Shown here in pieces: positions 26,046 through 34,788 of a DNA stretch of 64,000 nt. The notes below the pieces were generated by a model. That model did no database searches. It had not been told where the DNA came from and saw only the letters and a program-made list of their open reading frames with translations. The stretch is from Coriobacteriaceae bacterium AM113-163 (GTDB lineage: Bacteria; Actinomycetota; Coriobacteriia; Coriobacteriales; Coriobacteriaceae), in NCBI GenBank assembly GCA_027673765.1, contig JAQDWB010000012.1:1-64000 (forward strand). The letters run 5' to 3'. Position numbers and translations under genes: made by a program. How positions within the stretch are numbered: position 1 is the first letter of the stretch; each line of letters begins with the position of its first letter.

Positions 26046-26628
26046 CGGGCTCGACCGTCCAGGTGATCGTTGCAACCTGATCGCCTTCGCCGGTTACGCG
26101 GAAGATGTCGCGCGTGACGCGGGCGACGTTTCCGCTTGTCTTGAGCTTAATTTTGTCCGTGCCGCCGGCAATGCCCTGGTAGCCCATGTCGAAGGCTGCA
26201 TTCTTGGAAAGATCGAGGCCCGTCTCCTGCATTGCGGCGCTGGCGTTCTGGAGTGCGCCGTCGGGGCCGACCTTAAAGTCGATGGAATTCTGCGCGGTTC
26301 CGGCCTTGGCGTCGGCGGCAATGGTCCAGGTGTTCATGGCGTCGATCTTCATGTTGGTGACATGGATGCCGTAGGCCGAATGATTGTCGATGGTGGTCGC
26401 GTCTTCTGAGGGGCCCTGAAGCGTGCCGTCGGCCTTGGCGACGAAGGGAATAACCGTCGGAACTTTGAACTCTACGTTGTCGATCTCGGTCCTGACCATT
26501 ACTTTCGTGGTTCCAACGCGCCCGGCTGCCAGAGCTGGCGTCGGGGCGGCGCCCATTGCGAGCGCGAGCGCGAGCCCTGCGCCCACGACGAGCGCTCTGG
26601 CTCCGTTCATGTTCCTGGTGATGTCCAT
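26029..26628 (-). CDS. Secreted protein with WxL-like features
   Basis: A 199-residue predicted secreted protein. Its signal peptide ends in PTPALAAG (~35). The mature part is beta-rich (TEIDNVEFKVPTVIPFVAK), with a NTWTI segment near residue 100 and a terminal VATITWTVEPG, which recall the proximal Trp-x-Leu-type and distal TLTWxL motifs of WxL surface domains. The match is partial and should be treated as a hint. It lies between the TM-anchored 169-residue gene and the sortase-like small gene on the minus strand. Confidence 0.6.
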   Translation of the reverse strand: MDITRNMNGARALVVGAGLALALAMGAAPTPALAAGRVGTTKVMVRTEIDNVEFKVPTVIPFVAKADGTLQGPSEDATTIDNHSAYGIHVTNMKIDAMNTWTIAADAKAGTAQNSIDFKVGPDGALQNASAAMQETGLDLSKNAAFDMGYQGIAGGTDKIKLKTSGNVARVTRDIFRVTGEGDQVATITWTVEPGAHTA

Positions 26629-26718
26629 GGTCGTTCCTTTCTATTCGCCGCGGGCCGTCCCCGCGATGATTGGACGAATGCTGGTGAATTGCGTGCGGTG
26701 CCGCGTCGGCCGAAAAAG

Positions 26719-27228
26719 CTAGTTCTCGGCTTGCTCAACCCGTACCTTGACACGTGTCGGATTGCCGTGGCTGTCGAGGGTCTTGGCATCGAGTGCCTGG
26801 ATCTCGATGTATGCCTCGCCTTCTTTGATGTCGCCGGCGGGGCACGTCTCGATTGTCTTGCCGGTCTCGACCACACCGGATTCGTACATGGTCTCGTCGT
26901 TTTGGATGACGCGGAATCGCTGGGGAAATTTATTGTCTTGGACGTTTTGCACGTTGACGCGCAGCTTGCCGTCCTCCTGTAGCTGAGCGACCGGCGCGAC
27001 CGAAATCGTCATCATGTTGTCGCGGACGATGGCATCGAGCTCATCTTGGATTTCTTGTCGCGATTTACCCTCTGCCGTCGTGACTGAGGCGCCCGCTTCG
27101 GGCACGGGCTGCGACTGCCAGGCGTATAGCCCTACGGCGATGAGGGCGCAGACGATAGCCAGACAGACAACGACGAGTTTCTTGCGATGCCCCAGTCCTG
27201 CGAGGCGGGGCGGCTTCTTTGCACTCAT
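26719..27228 (-). CDS. Single-pass membrane protein of unknown function
   Basis: A 169-residue protein with a basic N-terminus (SAKKPPRLAGLGHRKK), one transmembrane helix (LVVVCLAIVCALIAVGLYAW) and an outside domain of ~130 residues with a predicted beta-sandwich pattern (KLRVNVQNVQ, FRVIQNDETMYESGV, RVKVRVEQ). One extracellular Cys is in ETCPAG. The start overlaps the end of the preceding 98-residue gene by four bases. It belongs to the five-gene surface locus; the function is unknown. Confidence 0.7.
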   Translation of the reverse strand: MSAKKPPRLAGLGHRKKLVVVCLAIVCALIAVGLYAWQSQPVPEAGASVTTAEGKSRQEIQDELDAIVRDNMMTISVAPVAQLQEDGKLRVNVQNVQDNKFPQRFRVIQNDETMYESGVVETGKTIETCPAGDIKEGEAYIEIQALDAKTLDSHGNPTRVKVRVEQAEN

Positions 27229-27521
27229 GCGGCGTCCTTGGTGGTGTAGACACGTGCGAACGTGGACGGGTCCGCTCCAAAGAGCATGTGAAGCATCAGG
27301 CGGCGCGAGTAGATGAGCTCGTCAAAGTCGTGAGGGAGCTCGATGTCGTGGATACGCGCGATGTGGTGGGCGAGCGCCGAGAACGACTCGGGGTCGCAGA
27401 TAACATCGGTGGTGACGTGGTAGACCGCCGTATCGGGGAACGCCTCTTCGTCGAAAGGCAGGAGATAGGGATCGTCGTCGACCTCGATGGCGACGCCGTA
27501 CTGGGGCCAGTAATATGCCAT
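27225..27521 (-). CDS. Small cytoplasmic protein heading the surface-protein locus
   Basis: A 98-residue hypothetical protein starting MAYYWPQYGVAIEVDDDPYL, rich in Asp, His and Phe, without signal or membrane segments. GGAGGTTCCC precedes the ATG at 27521. It overlaps the next gene by four bases, so it is part of the same operon. I do not recognise it. Confidence 0.65.
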   Translation of the reverse strand: MAYYWPQYGVAIEVDDDPYLLPFDEEAFPDTAVYHVTTDVICDPESFSALAHHIARIHDIELPHDFDELIYSRRLMLHMLFGADPSTFARVYTTKDAA

Positions 27522-27867
27522 GGGAACCTCCCTGCTTCTGGGGCCAAAACTTCTATCGGTTTTGGCTGTCGACGCCGACCGTATCAGCCGCTACTTGACC
27601 AATTTCTGACCAAATGCTTGACGGATTGACATCTCCGCAGGTAAAAGGTGGAAAAAATTACTTCAACTTTTTTCGAGCGACAATCGAGCGGTCGGCGACG
27701 GCGGGGCGATATGTGTCAAAAGCATCGTCTGCCGAGGAAGCCTTGCCGTTCGCCGAATTGCACAAACGTAAAAATCGCCAATTATGGAGACGGTCTCGAA
27801 CACGTCGACGAAACGATGCGGTAACATCTCCCTGCAAACACTGTAGTTAGCTAAAGGGGGAGTTCGC
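27522..27867. other. Divergent promoter region, surface locus versus lactate dehydrogenase operon
   Basis: 346 bases without a gene. A small hairpin gccaaaac/gttttggc (27543-27550 with 27559-27566) lies in the leader of the surface locus. A direct repeat tgaccaa occurs twice near 27597-27616. On the plus strand TTGCAC (27758-27763) and ATTATG (27781-27786), 17 bases apart, are a weak promoter candidate for the dehydrogenase operon. Confidence 0.4.
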
Positions 27868-29469
27868 GTGTCTGCAACCATTAAACCCTTCACCGATGAG
27901 TTCGAAGAGTATGGCCGCGATGAATCTCGTGCATCGGGCGAAGCATCGAGCATCTCGTTTCCGACAACGGAAGACGAGGTCCGTGCCATTTTGGAAACGC
28001 TTCATGCCGAGCGTGTCCCGGTAACGGTTCAGGGCGCCCGAACCGGCCTTGCCGCCGGTGCCGTGCCCCACGGTGGGCATATCCTCAATACTTCCCGTAT
28101 GAATCGCTACTTGGGCCTTCGCCGCGATGAACAAGGCCAATTTCTGCTGCGCGTGGAGCCGGGCGTTGTGCTCTCGGAGCTGCGTAAGCAGCTGAGCAAG
28201 AAGGTACTGCCGACCGCTGGTTGGGACCAGGCATCGCTTGAGGCCTACGAGGAGTTCCAAGAGTCCCCCGAGCAGTTCTTTCCCACCGATCCCACCGAGG
28301 CATCTGCCTGTCTGGGTGGCATGGCGGCATGCAACGCCTCCGGCGCCCGCAGCTACGCTTACGGCTCCATGCGCCCGCATATCACGGGACTCCACATCGC
28401 GCTGGCTGATGGCGATTTGCTTGAGCTTCAGCGCGGCGAGGCTTTTGCCCAGGGCCGCCACCTGTCGCTCGTGACGGCAGAGGGCCGTACGCTCGAGCTC
28501 GATCTTCCCGGCTATACCATGCCCGAGACAAAAAATGCCTCAGGCTATTTCGTTGCGGACGATATGGACGCCATCGACCTCTTTATCGGCGCGTGCGGCA
28601 CGCTCGGCGTTATCACCGAGCTCGAGATTGCCCTGCAGGCGGCGCCTGCGGTCGTTTGGGGTGTGAGTTGCTTTTTCGATAGCGAGGACAAGGCGGTGTC
28701 CTTTACCGATTCCGTGCGCCCTGTCCTGTCCCATGCGGCTGCCATCGAGTACTTCGATGCTGGCGCCCTGGATATTCTACGTCGCCAGCGCGAGCAGTCG
28801 ACGGCGTTTGCCTCGCTGCCGGCGCTCGACAAAGAGGCCAAGGTATGTGTCTACGTGGAGCTCGATTGCGATGACGAGGCGCAGGCGACCGAGGAGCTGT
28901 ACCACTTGGGATGGGTGCTGGAGCTTGCGGGCGGCCGCGACGATGCGACATGGGTCGCCCGCACCGAAGTCGATCGCGAGTGCCAGCGGTTCTTCCGCCA
29001 CGCGGTGCCCGAGAGCGTCAACATGCTCATCGACGAGCGTCGCCGCACCGACCCCACCATTACCAAGCTGGGATCGGATATGTCGGTGCCCAATGCACGC
29101 CTTGCCGATGTCGTGGCCCTCTATCGCCGCACGCTGGCCGAAAGCGGGCTTGAGTCTGCTGCCTGGGGACACATCGGGAACAACCATCTGCATGTGAACA
29201 TCCTGCCGCGCGATGCGCAAGACTACCGTCGTGGTGGAGAGCTCTTTGCCCAGTGGGCTTCCGAGGTCACGGCCATGGGCGGTGCCGTTTCTGCCGAACA
29301 CGGCGTCGGCAAGATCAAGGCGGGCTTCTTGGAGACGATGTACGGCCACGAGGCTATGGTCGAGTCGGCGCGCCTCAAACTCCAGCTCGATCCTGCCGGC
29401 CAGCTGGGTCGCGGCAACCTGTTTACGGAGAAGCTCTTGGATGAACTCGTCCAGAAAGGGGGCGCGTGA
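27868..29469 (+). CDS. FAD-linked D-lactate/glycolate-type dehydrogenase
   Basis: A 533-residue GlcD-family flavoprotein that oxidises a 2-hydroxy acid, most plausibly lactate. The FAD-binding type-4 domain has VPVTVQGARTGLAAGAVPHG near residue 52, followed by ACLGGMAACNASGARSY. The C-terminal oxidase domain has WGHIGNNHLHVNIL and SAEHGVGKIKAG. The GTG start at 27868 follows AAAGGGGGAG. It overlaps or adjoins etfB and is followed by a ferredoxin-bearing etfA, the gene set of the lactate dehydrogenase/Etf electron-confurcating complex described in Acetobacterium woodii, where NAD and reduced ferredoxin are used to oxidise lactate. The substrate is inferred from this context. Confidence 0.9.
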   Translation: MSATIKPFTDEFEEYGRDESRASGEASSISFPTTEDEVRAILETLHAERVPVTVQGARTGLAAGAVPHGGHILNTSRMNRYLGLRRDEQGQFLLRVEPGVVLSELRKQLSKKVLPTAGWDQASLEAYEEFQESPEQFFPTDPTEASACLGGMAACNASGARSYAYGSMRPHITGLHIALADGDLLELQRGEAFAQGRHLSLVTAEGRTLELDLPGYTMPETKNASGYFVADDMDAIDLFIGACGTLGVITELEIALQAAPAVVWGVSCFFDSEDKAVSFTDSVRPVLSHAAAIEYFDAGALDILRRQREQSTAFASLPALDKEAKVCVYVELDCDDEAQATEELYHLGWVLELAGGRDDATWVARTEVDRECQRFFRHAVPESVNMLIDERRRTDPTITKLGSDMSVPNARLADVVALYRRTLAESGLESAAWGHIGNNHLHVNILPRDAQDYRRGGELFAQWASEVTAMGGAVSAEHGVGKIKAGFLETMYGHEAMVESARLKLQLDPAGQLGRGNLFTEKLLDELVQKGGA

Positions 29470-29471
29470 AG

Positions 29472-30287
29472 ATGAGTGATTTCCATATGGTGGTGTGCGT
29501 CAAGGCGGTGCCCGGAAGCACCGAGGTCAAGATGGACCCCAAGACCAATACTATCGTGCGTGATGGCAAGCAGGCGGTCATTAATCCCTTCGATGCAAGT
29601 GCTCTCGAATGTGCGCTAGCGCTGAAGGACGACTTTATCGGCTTTGGCATGGACGTGCGTGTGACGGTGGTGTCGATGGGCATTCCCGCGACCGAATCGC
29701 TGCTGCGCGACTGCATCGCCCGCGGTGCCGACGACGCGCTGCTGCTGACCGACCGAGCCTTTGCGGGCGCCGATACCCTAGCCACCACCTATGCCCTCAA
29801 ATGCGGCATCGAGGCACTCGATGAGGACTTTGACCTGCTCATCTGCGGCAAGATGGCAGTGGACGGCGATACGGCCCAGATCGGCCCCGAGCTGGCCGGC
29901 GCCTTTGGGGTCCCCTGCGTGACCGACGTGAGCTGTGTGCAGAGCGCGGGATTTACGACGTGTGGCTCGCTGGCGCTCGTCCACGGCTGCGATGCCGGCG
30001 AGGAGACGGTGTACCTGGAGATGCCGTGTGCGATGACGACCGCCAAGGAGATTGGCCAGCTGCGCATGCCGAGTATTGCCGGTATTCGCGCGGCCGAGGA
30101 TGCAGACGTGCGTGTGGCCAGCGCTGCCGACGTAAACGCCGATCCCTCGCGTTGCGGCCTTGCCGGATCACCGACGCAGGTCGTGCGCTCGTTTGTGCCC
30201 GACCGTGACCAAACGTGCGAGGCCGTTGAGGGAACGGCGTCCGAGCAGGCGGTAAAACTTGCCAAGATTATCGAGGGGATGGCATAG
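29472..30287 (+). CDS. etfB: Electron transfer flavoprotein subunit beta
   Basis: A 271-residue EtfB. The opening MSDFHMVVCVKAVPGSTEV and INPFDASALECALALKD are typical, as is the KMAVDGDTAQIGPELAG region that holds cofactor. In bifurcating Etf proteins this subunit carries the flavin that splits electrons. ATG at 29472 is preferred, nine bases after AAAGGGGG; a GTG at 29466 overlapping the dehydrogenase stop is possible. It sits between the dehydrogenase and etfA with no real gap. Confidence 0.93.
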   Translation: MSDFHMVVCVKAVPGSTEVKMDPKTNTIVRDGKQAVINPFDASALECALALKDDFIGFGMDVRVTVVSMGIPATESLLRDCIARGADDALLLTDRAFAGADTLATTYALKCGIEALDEDFDLLICGKMAVDGDTAQIGPELAGAFGVPCVTDVSCVQSAGFTTCGSLALVHGCDAGEETVYLEMPCAMTTAKEIGQLRMPSIAGIRAAEDADVRVASAADVNADPSRCGLAGSPTQVVRSFVPDRDQTCEAVEGTASEQAVKLAKIIEGMA

Positions 30288-31493
30288 ATGAGCGGGCTGA
30301 TTATCGATGGCGAAGCCTGTATCGGCTGCGGTCGCTGCGTTCGCGCCTGCGCCTCGGGCGGCATTGTGGTGGAGGGTGAGCGCCCCAATCGCTGTGCCCG
30401 CGTAACCGACGGCTGTATCCTGTGCGGTGGGTGCGTCGACGCCTGCCCCGTCAACGCCATCTCGATTGAGCGCGACGAGGCCGCCGGCGCGGCAGACCTT
30501 GACGCATATCGAGACATCTGGATCTTCGTGCAGACTGACGAGCACGATGCCGTTGCATCCGTGGCCTTCGAGCTCATGGGCAAGGGGCGCGAGCTTGCCG
30601 ATGCCCGCGGCTGCCGTCTGGTGGCACTGGTCGGCATGAGCCCCGAGGGCTCACTCGGGGACCTGGAGCATCTGATTTGCGCCGGTGCGGACGAAGTTCT
30701 GGTCTGTCGTGACGAGCGCCTGCGTCAGAACGACGCGGAGGTCTACGCCCGGCTGATCTGCGATTTGGTAGCCGAGCGCAAGCCCGAGGCCATTCTGTAC
30801 GGCGCGACCGCCTTTGGTCGCGAGCTGGCGCCCGGTGTGGCCGTGCGCTTGCAGACGGGCCTTACGGCCGATTGCACGGTGCTTTCGATGGATACGGAGA
30901 CGGGTCTGCTGCAGCAGACGCGCCCGGCGTTTGGCGGCAACCTGATGGCCACCATTATCTGCCCCAACCACCGTCCTCAGATGGCAACGGTGCGCCCCGG
31001 CATCATTAAGGCGCCCGAGTTTGACTATAGCCGCTCCGGCACGATTGCCCAGGTAGTGCTAGCGGATGACGTTAAGGCCCGTGTCGAGATCTCGATTCCC
31101 GCCGAGGAGTGGGGACAGCAGGCCTCAATTGCCGATGCCGAGCGTCTAGTCGTGGTGGGCCGCGGCATCGGCTCCAAGAAAAACCTACCGCTGATGCGAA
31201 AGCTTGCCGAGGCTCTGGGTGCCGAGCTTGGCTGCACGCGCCCCGTGGTGGAGGCCGGCTGGCTGGAGTATCGCCACCAAATTGGCCAGACGGGTGTATC
31301 GGTCTCGCCCAAGCTCCTCGTGAGCATCGGTGTCTCGGGCGCTATCCAGCATCTCGCCGGCATCGGTGGGGCGGAGTGCATTGTCGCCATCAATGAGGAC
31401 CCGGATGCCCCCATCTTCGGTGCCGCCCAGTACAAGGTCGTCGGCGATGCCGTTGAGATCGTTGAGGAACTGCTGGCTCAGCTCGAGTGCTAA
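30288..31493 (+). CDS. etfA: Electron transfer flavoprotein subunit alpha with two [4Fe-4S] clusters
   Basis: A 401-residue EtfA with an N-terminal ferredoxin domain. Two cluster motifs are present, CIGCGRCVRAC (~11-21) and CILCGGCVDACP (~43-54). The Etf domain then runs to the end, with the FAD-binding half at VVVGRGIGSKKNLPLMRKLA, TGVSVSPKLLVSIGVSG and AQYKVVGDAVEIVEELL. The ferredoxin extension is the feature seen in the LctC subunit of confurcating lactate dehydrogenase. Its ATG directly follows the etfB stop. The last codons overlap by four bases with the convergent HD gene. Confidence 0.93.
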   Translation: MSGLIIDGEACIGCGRCVRACASGGIVVEGERPNRCARVTDGCILCGGCVDACPVNAISIERDEAAGAADLDAYRDIWIFVQTDEHDAVASVAFELMGKGRELADARGCRLVALVGMSPEGSLGDLEHLICAGADEVLVCRDERLRQNDAEVYARLICDLVAERKPEAILYGATAFGRELAPGVAVRLQTGLTADCTVLSMDTETGLLQQTRPAFGGNLMATIICPNHRPQMATVRPGIIKAPEFDYSRSGTIAQVVLADDVKARVEISIPAEEWGQQASIADAERLVVVGRGIGSKKNLPLMRKLAEALGAELGCTRPVVEAGWLEYRHQIGQTGVSVSPKLLVSIGVSGAIQHLAGIGGAECIVAINEDPDAPIFGAAQYKVVGDAVEIVEELLAQLEC

Positions 31494-32302
31494 GCGCTTG
31501 CCAGCCAGCGGCGCAGCTCGTCCTTAAGGCGGCTCCAGGTTGCCTGCGCGGCGGGGTCGGTAAAGGGTTGCGTAATGCCAAAGGGCGCGTCGAGCAGGCG
31601 ATAGATATCGCCTTGCTCGCGCGCCAGTGCACGGCTTGCCGGATGGACGAGCTCAAACATAAAGCAGATGAGCCCCACCAGGTAGTCCGCCGGCTCGTTG
31701 CGCTCGTCACGCGCGACGCAGCGATGCTCGTCAAAGGCGGTAAGCGCCGGTGTCGAGAAGTGGCTGGCGAGAAACGTGTCCTCATCCACCTTGAGGATGG
31801 TGTCGACGGTGCTGTCGGCGATGGTGCGCATAATGTCGATCTTGTCACCATCGCGCACGATATCGCAGAAGCTCCGCGTGCGCTCGTCGAGCTGCGAGGG
31901 TAGACGGAAATCGCTGTGATAGGCAATGCTCGCTCGGATGAGCTCATCTTCTGCCGGGTCATCGATAAAGTCGCGGATGCTCGTTACGGCGGGTGCATCG
32001 GCGGGATTCTCGCCAAAGAGGACCTCGATGCCCAGCGCTGCATGGCTCATGCTCTCGGCGTCCTTAAAGGTGTCCCAGCGCCGCAGCTGCTCAAAGCGGC
32101 CCATATCGTGTAGCAGGCCGCAAAGCCATGCCAAGTCAATATCTTCTGACGACCAGCCCTGCTCGCGCGCTACGGCATCGCATGCCTCGGCCACGTGGTA
32201 CGTATGCTCGATTTTGAGCGCGATGCGTGGGTTGGTGGCGTCGTAGGCATCGGTGTAGCTTTTGAAGGCCGCGCGCGCCCGGTCTCGATCGATAGCTGTC
32301 AT
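31490..32302 (-). CDS. HD-domain phosphohydrolase
   Basis: A 270-residue predicted metal-dependent phosphohydrolase. HD-superfamily residues appear as KIEHTYHVAEACDAV (first His), GLLHDMGRFEQL (HD), ASIAYHSDF (His) and DIVRDGDKIDIMR (Asp). Such proteins cleave nucleotides or cyclic signalling nucleotides; the substrate is not predictable. The gene is minus-strand, converging on etfA with a four-base overlap, and divergent from azlCD across a region holding an 11-bp inverted repeat. Confidence 0.85.
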   Translation of the reverse strand: MTAIDRDRARAAFKSYTDAYDATNPRIALKIEHTYHVAEACDAVAREQGWSSEDIDLAWLCGLLHDMGRFEQLRRWDTFKDAESMSHAALGIEVLFGENPADAPAVTSIRDFIDDPAEDELIRASIAYHSDFRLPSQLDERTRSFCDIVRDGDKIDIMRTIADSTVDTILKVDEDTFLASHFSTPALTAFDEHRCVARDERNEPADYLVGLICFMFELVHPASRALAREQGDIYRLLDAPFGITQPFTDPAAQATWSRLKDELRRWLASA

Positions 32303-32333
32303 AATGACTTCCTAAAAAGTTGTGTCTTTCGAT

Positions 32334-32369
32334 CCGGTGGCAATTGTAGGCGAACTTTATTGCCACCGG
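32334..32369. promoter_or_regulatory. 11-bp inverted repeat between the divergent HD and azlC genes
   Basis: A perfect inverted repeat, ccggtggcaat (32334-32344) with attgccaccgg (32359-32369), spaced 14 bases. No T-run follows closely, and the position between two divergent starts suits an operator better than a terminator. Confidence 0.5.
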
Positions 32370-32428
32370 TTGATATTTCTGCTGCGTTGCGAGGCGCGCT
32401 GCAGACGACCTACCAGAATGGGAGTGGC

Positions 32429-33121
32429 ATGGTCCTTAGGATCTTTAGAATCGTCTGGCCAGTGATGCTTACCTATGTTGCAATAGGCGCGCCGTGCGGA
32501 ATGATCATGGGGCAGACGGGAATGGAACCCTGGATGGTCTTTGCCCTGAGCAGCACGTTTGTGACGGGCAGCGGCCAGTTTATGATCTGCAACCTGTGGC
32601 TGGCGGGCGTGCCTGCAGCATCGATCGTCGCGAGCGTTGCTGCCATCTCCTCGCGCTTTGCGCTTTACTCGGCATCGATCGCGCCGCATCTGACGGGTGC
32701 CTCGAAGCGTCAGACGCTGGCTGTTGCCGCGACACTCACCGAGGAGGCATATGGCATCTCGCTTGCCAAGTTGGTTGAAGGGGAGGATTGGGGCCCGCGC
32801 GAGTCCTTTGTGCTCAACGTGATCCTTATCGCAACATGGGGCGTATCGTGTACGATGGGCGCCATCGTCGGCGCCGTTGTCGATGTTCCCACCGCCATTG
32901 CAGCCTTTGTCTGCACCTCGCTCTTTATCTGCCTGCTCTTTTCGCAGCGGCTGTCGCGCGGCAACGTTGTCGCGGCGGTTTCGGGCGCGGTGTCCGTCGC
33001 CGTATGCAAGTTCTTGGGCCTCGTGAATATTGCCGTGCCGGCAAGCGTCGTGGTCGGCATTACCATTGCGCTGGCGTGCGATGCTGTATTTGACGGAAGA
33101 GGTGCCCGCGATGCCCGTTAA
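32429..33121 (+). CDS. azlC: AzlC-family branched-chain amino acid exporter, large subunit
   Basis: A 230-residue integral membrane protein of the AzlC/YgaZ family, working with AzlD to export branched-chain amino acids or analogues. The N-terminal region has MLTYVAIGAPCGMIMGQTG, and the AzlC core shows FVTGSGQFMICNLWLAG and SSRFALYSASIAPHL. About six helices are apparent. The ATG at 32429 follows GGGAG; an in-frame extension upstream overlaps the opposite-strand HD gene and is unlikely. It overlaps azlD by 11 bases. Confidence 0.88.
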   Translation: MVLRIFRIVWPVMLTYVAIGAPCGMIMGQTGMEPWMVFALSSTFVTGSGQFMICNLWLAGVPAASIVASVAAISSRFALYSASIAPHLTGASKRQTLAVAATLTEEAYGISLAKLVEGEDWGPRESFVLNVILIATWGVSCTMGAIVGAVVDVPTAIAAFVCTSLFICLLFSQRLSRGNVVAAVSGAVSVAVCKFLGLVNIAVPASVVVGITIALACDAVFDGRGARDAR

Positions 33122-33434
33122 CGAGTTCTTGGTTCTGTGGCTGTCGTCGTGGGCTGCTATCGCGTTCTTTCGCATCGCGCCGGCGTTCGCCTTGCGCGGG
33201 CGGACCCTGTCGCCCCGCATTACCGAGGCCCTGGGCTATATCCCGCCCGCTGCCTTTGCCGCGCTGGTCGCCAACGACTTGGTGAGTCCCGGCGCGTTCG
33301 ACGCGGGGCTCTGGCCTGCCTTGGTTCCCTGGATTGCGGCCGCCGGCGTCGTGGTCGTGGCGGTCAAGACAAAATCGATGCTGTGGTGCTGCGTCTCGGG
33401 CATCGTACTCTATATCGTCTTGAGCCTTATATAG
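33111..33434 (+). CDS. azlD: AzlD-family exporter, small subunit
   Basis: A 107-residue membrane protein with three or four hydrophobic helices (WLSSWAAIAFFRIAPAFAL, ALVPWIAAAGVVVVAVK, MLWCCVSGIVLYIVLSL). The pattern RTLSPRITEALGYIPPAAFAAL is characteristic of AzlD. The ATG at 33111 lies within the last codons of azlC, so the two are coupled. Confidence 0.88.
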   Translation: MPVNEFLVLWLSSWAAIAFFRIAPAFALRGRTLSPRITEALGYIPPAAFAALVANDLVSPGAFDAGLWPALVPWIAAAGVVVVAVKTKSMLWCCVSGIVLYIVLSLI

Positions 33435-33584
33435 GGGTGGCGTCGCGGGCGCCGAATCTCATTCCATCCCAACTTGTCGAATTTTTCACAGAGCTGGTCT
33501 ATTTCTTCTGGTACCATGGTCAAACTTTACTGTAGCAAAGCGTGACGTGGGCTTTTGTACCCCGTCAGCGGAAATGGGGGTTTC

Positions 33585-34607
33585 ATGGCACAGGAAGCGA
33601 CCGCCAACGAGCAAAAGAAATTCAAGGTCCCGCGCATCCCGGGCGACATCATGATCTATCCGATGATCGTCGGTCTTTTGCTCAACACCTTCTGCCCGCA
33701 GGTTTTTGAGATCGGCGGCTTCTTTACGGCTGCCTGCCGCGGTGGCTCCAATACCATCGTCGCCGCGATCCTGCTGTTTGTGGGCGCCGGCATCAGCTTT
33801 AAGTCCACGCCGGGTGCCATCAAGACCGGTATCGTCGTGCTGATCCCCAAGCTGGTCGTCGCAGCGGCTCTCGGCCTGGGCGTGGCATATTTCTTTAACG
33901 ACAACTTCCTGGGTCTGAGCTCCGTGTCTATCATCGGCGGCATCACGTTTTGCAACATGGCGCTCTATACGGGCATCATGGGCGAGTTCGGCGATGAGTC
34001 CGAGCAGGGCGCCGTCGGTATCCTGTTCTTTACGGCTGGCCCCGCCGTCACGATGATCATCCTCGGTGTTTCCGGCCTCGCCAACATTCCCATTGGCACC
34101 ATTATCGGCTCCATCTTGCCACTCGTTATTGGCATGGTTCTGGGCAACCTGTTCCCGTTTATCAAGAACCTGCTGGTTCCCGGTGCCAATCCCGCGATTG
34201 CCGTCATCGGATTTCAGCTCGGTGCGTCCATGAGCCTGTCGAGCTTTATCACCGGCGGTATTTCCGGCATCTTGCTGGGCCTTGTCACGCTGTTTGTCGT
34301 CGGTCCCATCACCTTTGCGTTCGAGCGTCTGTGCGGCGGCAATGGCAAGGCCGCTGTGGCTTGCTCCACCATTGCCGGCACGGCTATGACCACACCGGTT
34401 GCCCTCGCCGAGGTCGCACCGCGTTACGCCGAGCTTGCGCCCACCGCGTACGCTCAGATCGCCACCGCCGTTATCATCACGGCGATCATGGCTCCGATTC
34501 TGACTGGCTGGGTCGACAAGAAGTTCTGCCAAGGCAAGGAGGATCTGTCGCCTGTCGGTGTCGAGGCCATCGAGGAGGCCGTCGCGACTGACATCGATGG
34601 CGAGTAG
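33585..34607 (+). CDS. kdgT: 2-keto-3-deoxygluconate permease
   Basis: A 340-residue secondary transporter of the KdgT family, moving 2-keto-3-deoxygluconate (a pectin and hexuronate breakdown product) with protons. Around ten hydrophobic segments are seen; conserved stretches include MIYPMIVGLLLNTF, GGSNTIVAAILLFVGAGI, FCNMALYTGIMGEFGDESEQ and STIAGTAMTTPVAL. GGGGG lies four bases before the ATG at 33585. No KDG kinase or aldolase gene is adjacent, so the source of substrate is not shown here. Confidence 0.9.
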   Translation: MAQEATANEQKKFKVPRIPGDIMIYPMIVGLLLNTFCPQVFEIGGFFTAACRGGSNTIVAAILLFVGAGISFKSTPGAIKTGIVVLIPKLVVAAALGLGVAYFFNDNFLGLSSVSIIGGITFCNMALYTGIMGEFGDESEQGAVGILFFTAGPAVTMIILGVSGLANIPIGTIIGSILPLVIGMVLGNLFPFIKNLLVPGANPAIAVIGFQLGASMSLSSFITGGISGILLGLVTLFVVGPITFAFERLCGGNGKAAVACSTIAGTAMTTPVALAEVAPRYAELAPTAYAQIATAVIITAIMAPILTGWVDKKFCQGKEDLSPVGVEAIEEAVATDIDGE

Positions 34608-34707
34608 CAATCGATACCCATCAATGATGCCGGCGTGTGCAATTCGCGCCGTATGGGCGCCCGAACAGAAACTGTTTTGCAGTGATGTTCGGGCGCTCTG
34701 CTATTAT

Positions 34708-34734
34708 CCCCTTTACCCCTGCGGAGTAAAGGGG
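34708..34734 (+). terminator. Terminator after kdgT
   Basis: The 9-bp stem cccctttac/gtaaagggg (34708-34716 with 34726-34734) is followed by tgttta. A second weaker hairpin, gcgcccgaac/gttcgggcgc (34657-34666 with 34687-34696), precedes it. Confidence 0.65.
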
Positions 34735-34788
34735 TGTTTATTGCCCTGATTCGAATTGGGCGATTCTGACCACTTGGGTATTGAAGGG

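Noticed and set aside
34657..34696. Riboswitch or attenuator upstream of the GGDEF gene
   Set aside because: The hairpins sit just behind kdgT and are better explained as its terminators; no conserved riboswitch core was recognised.
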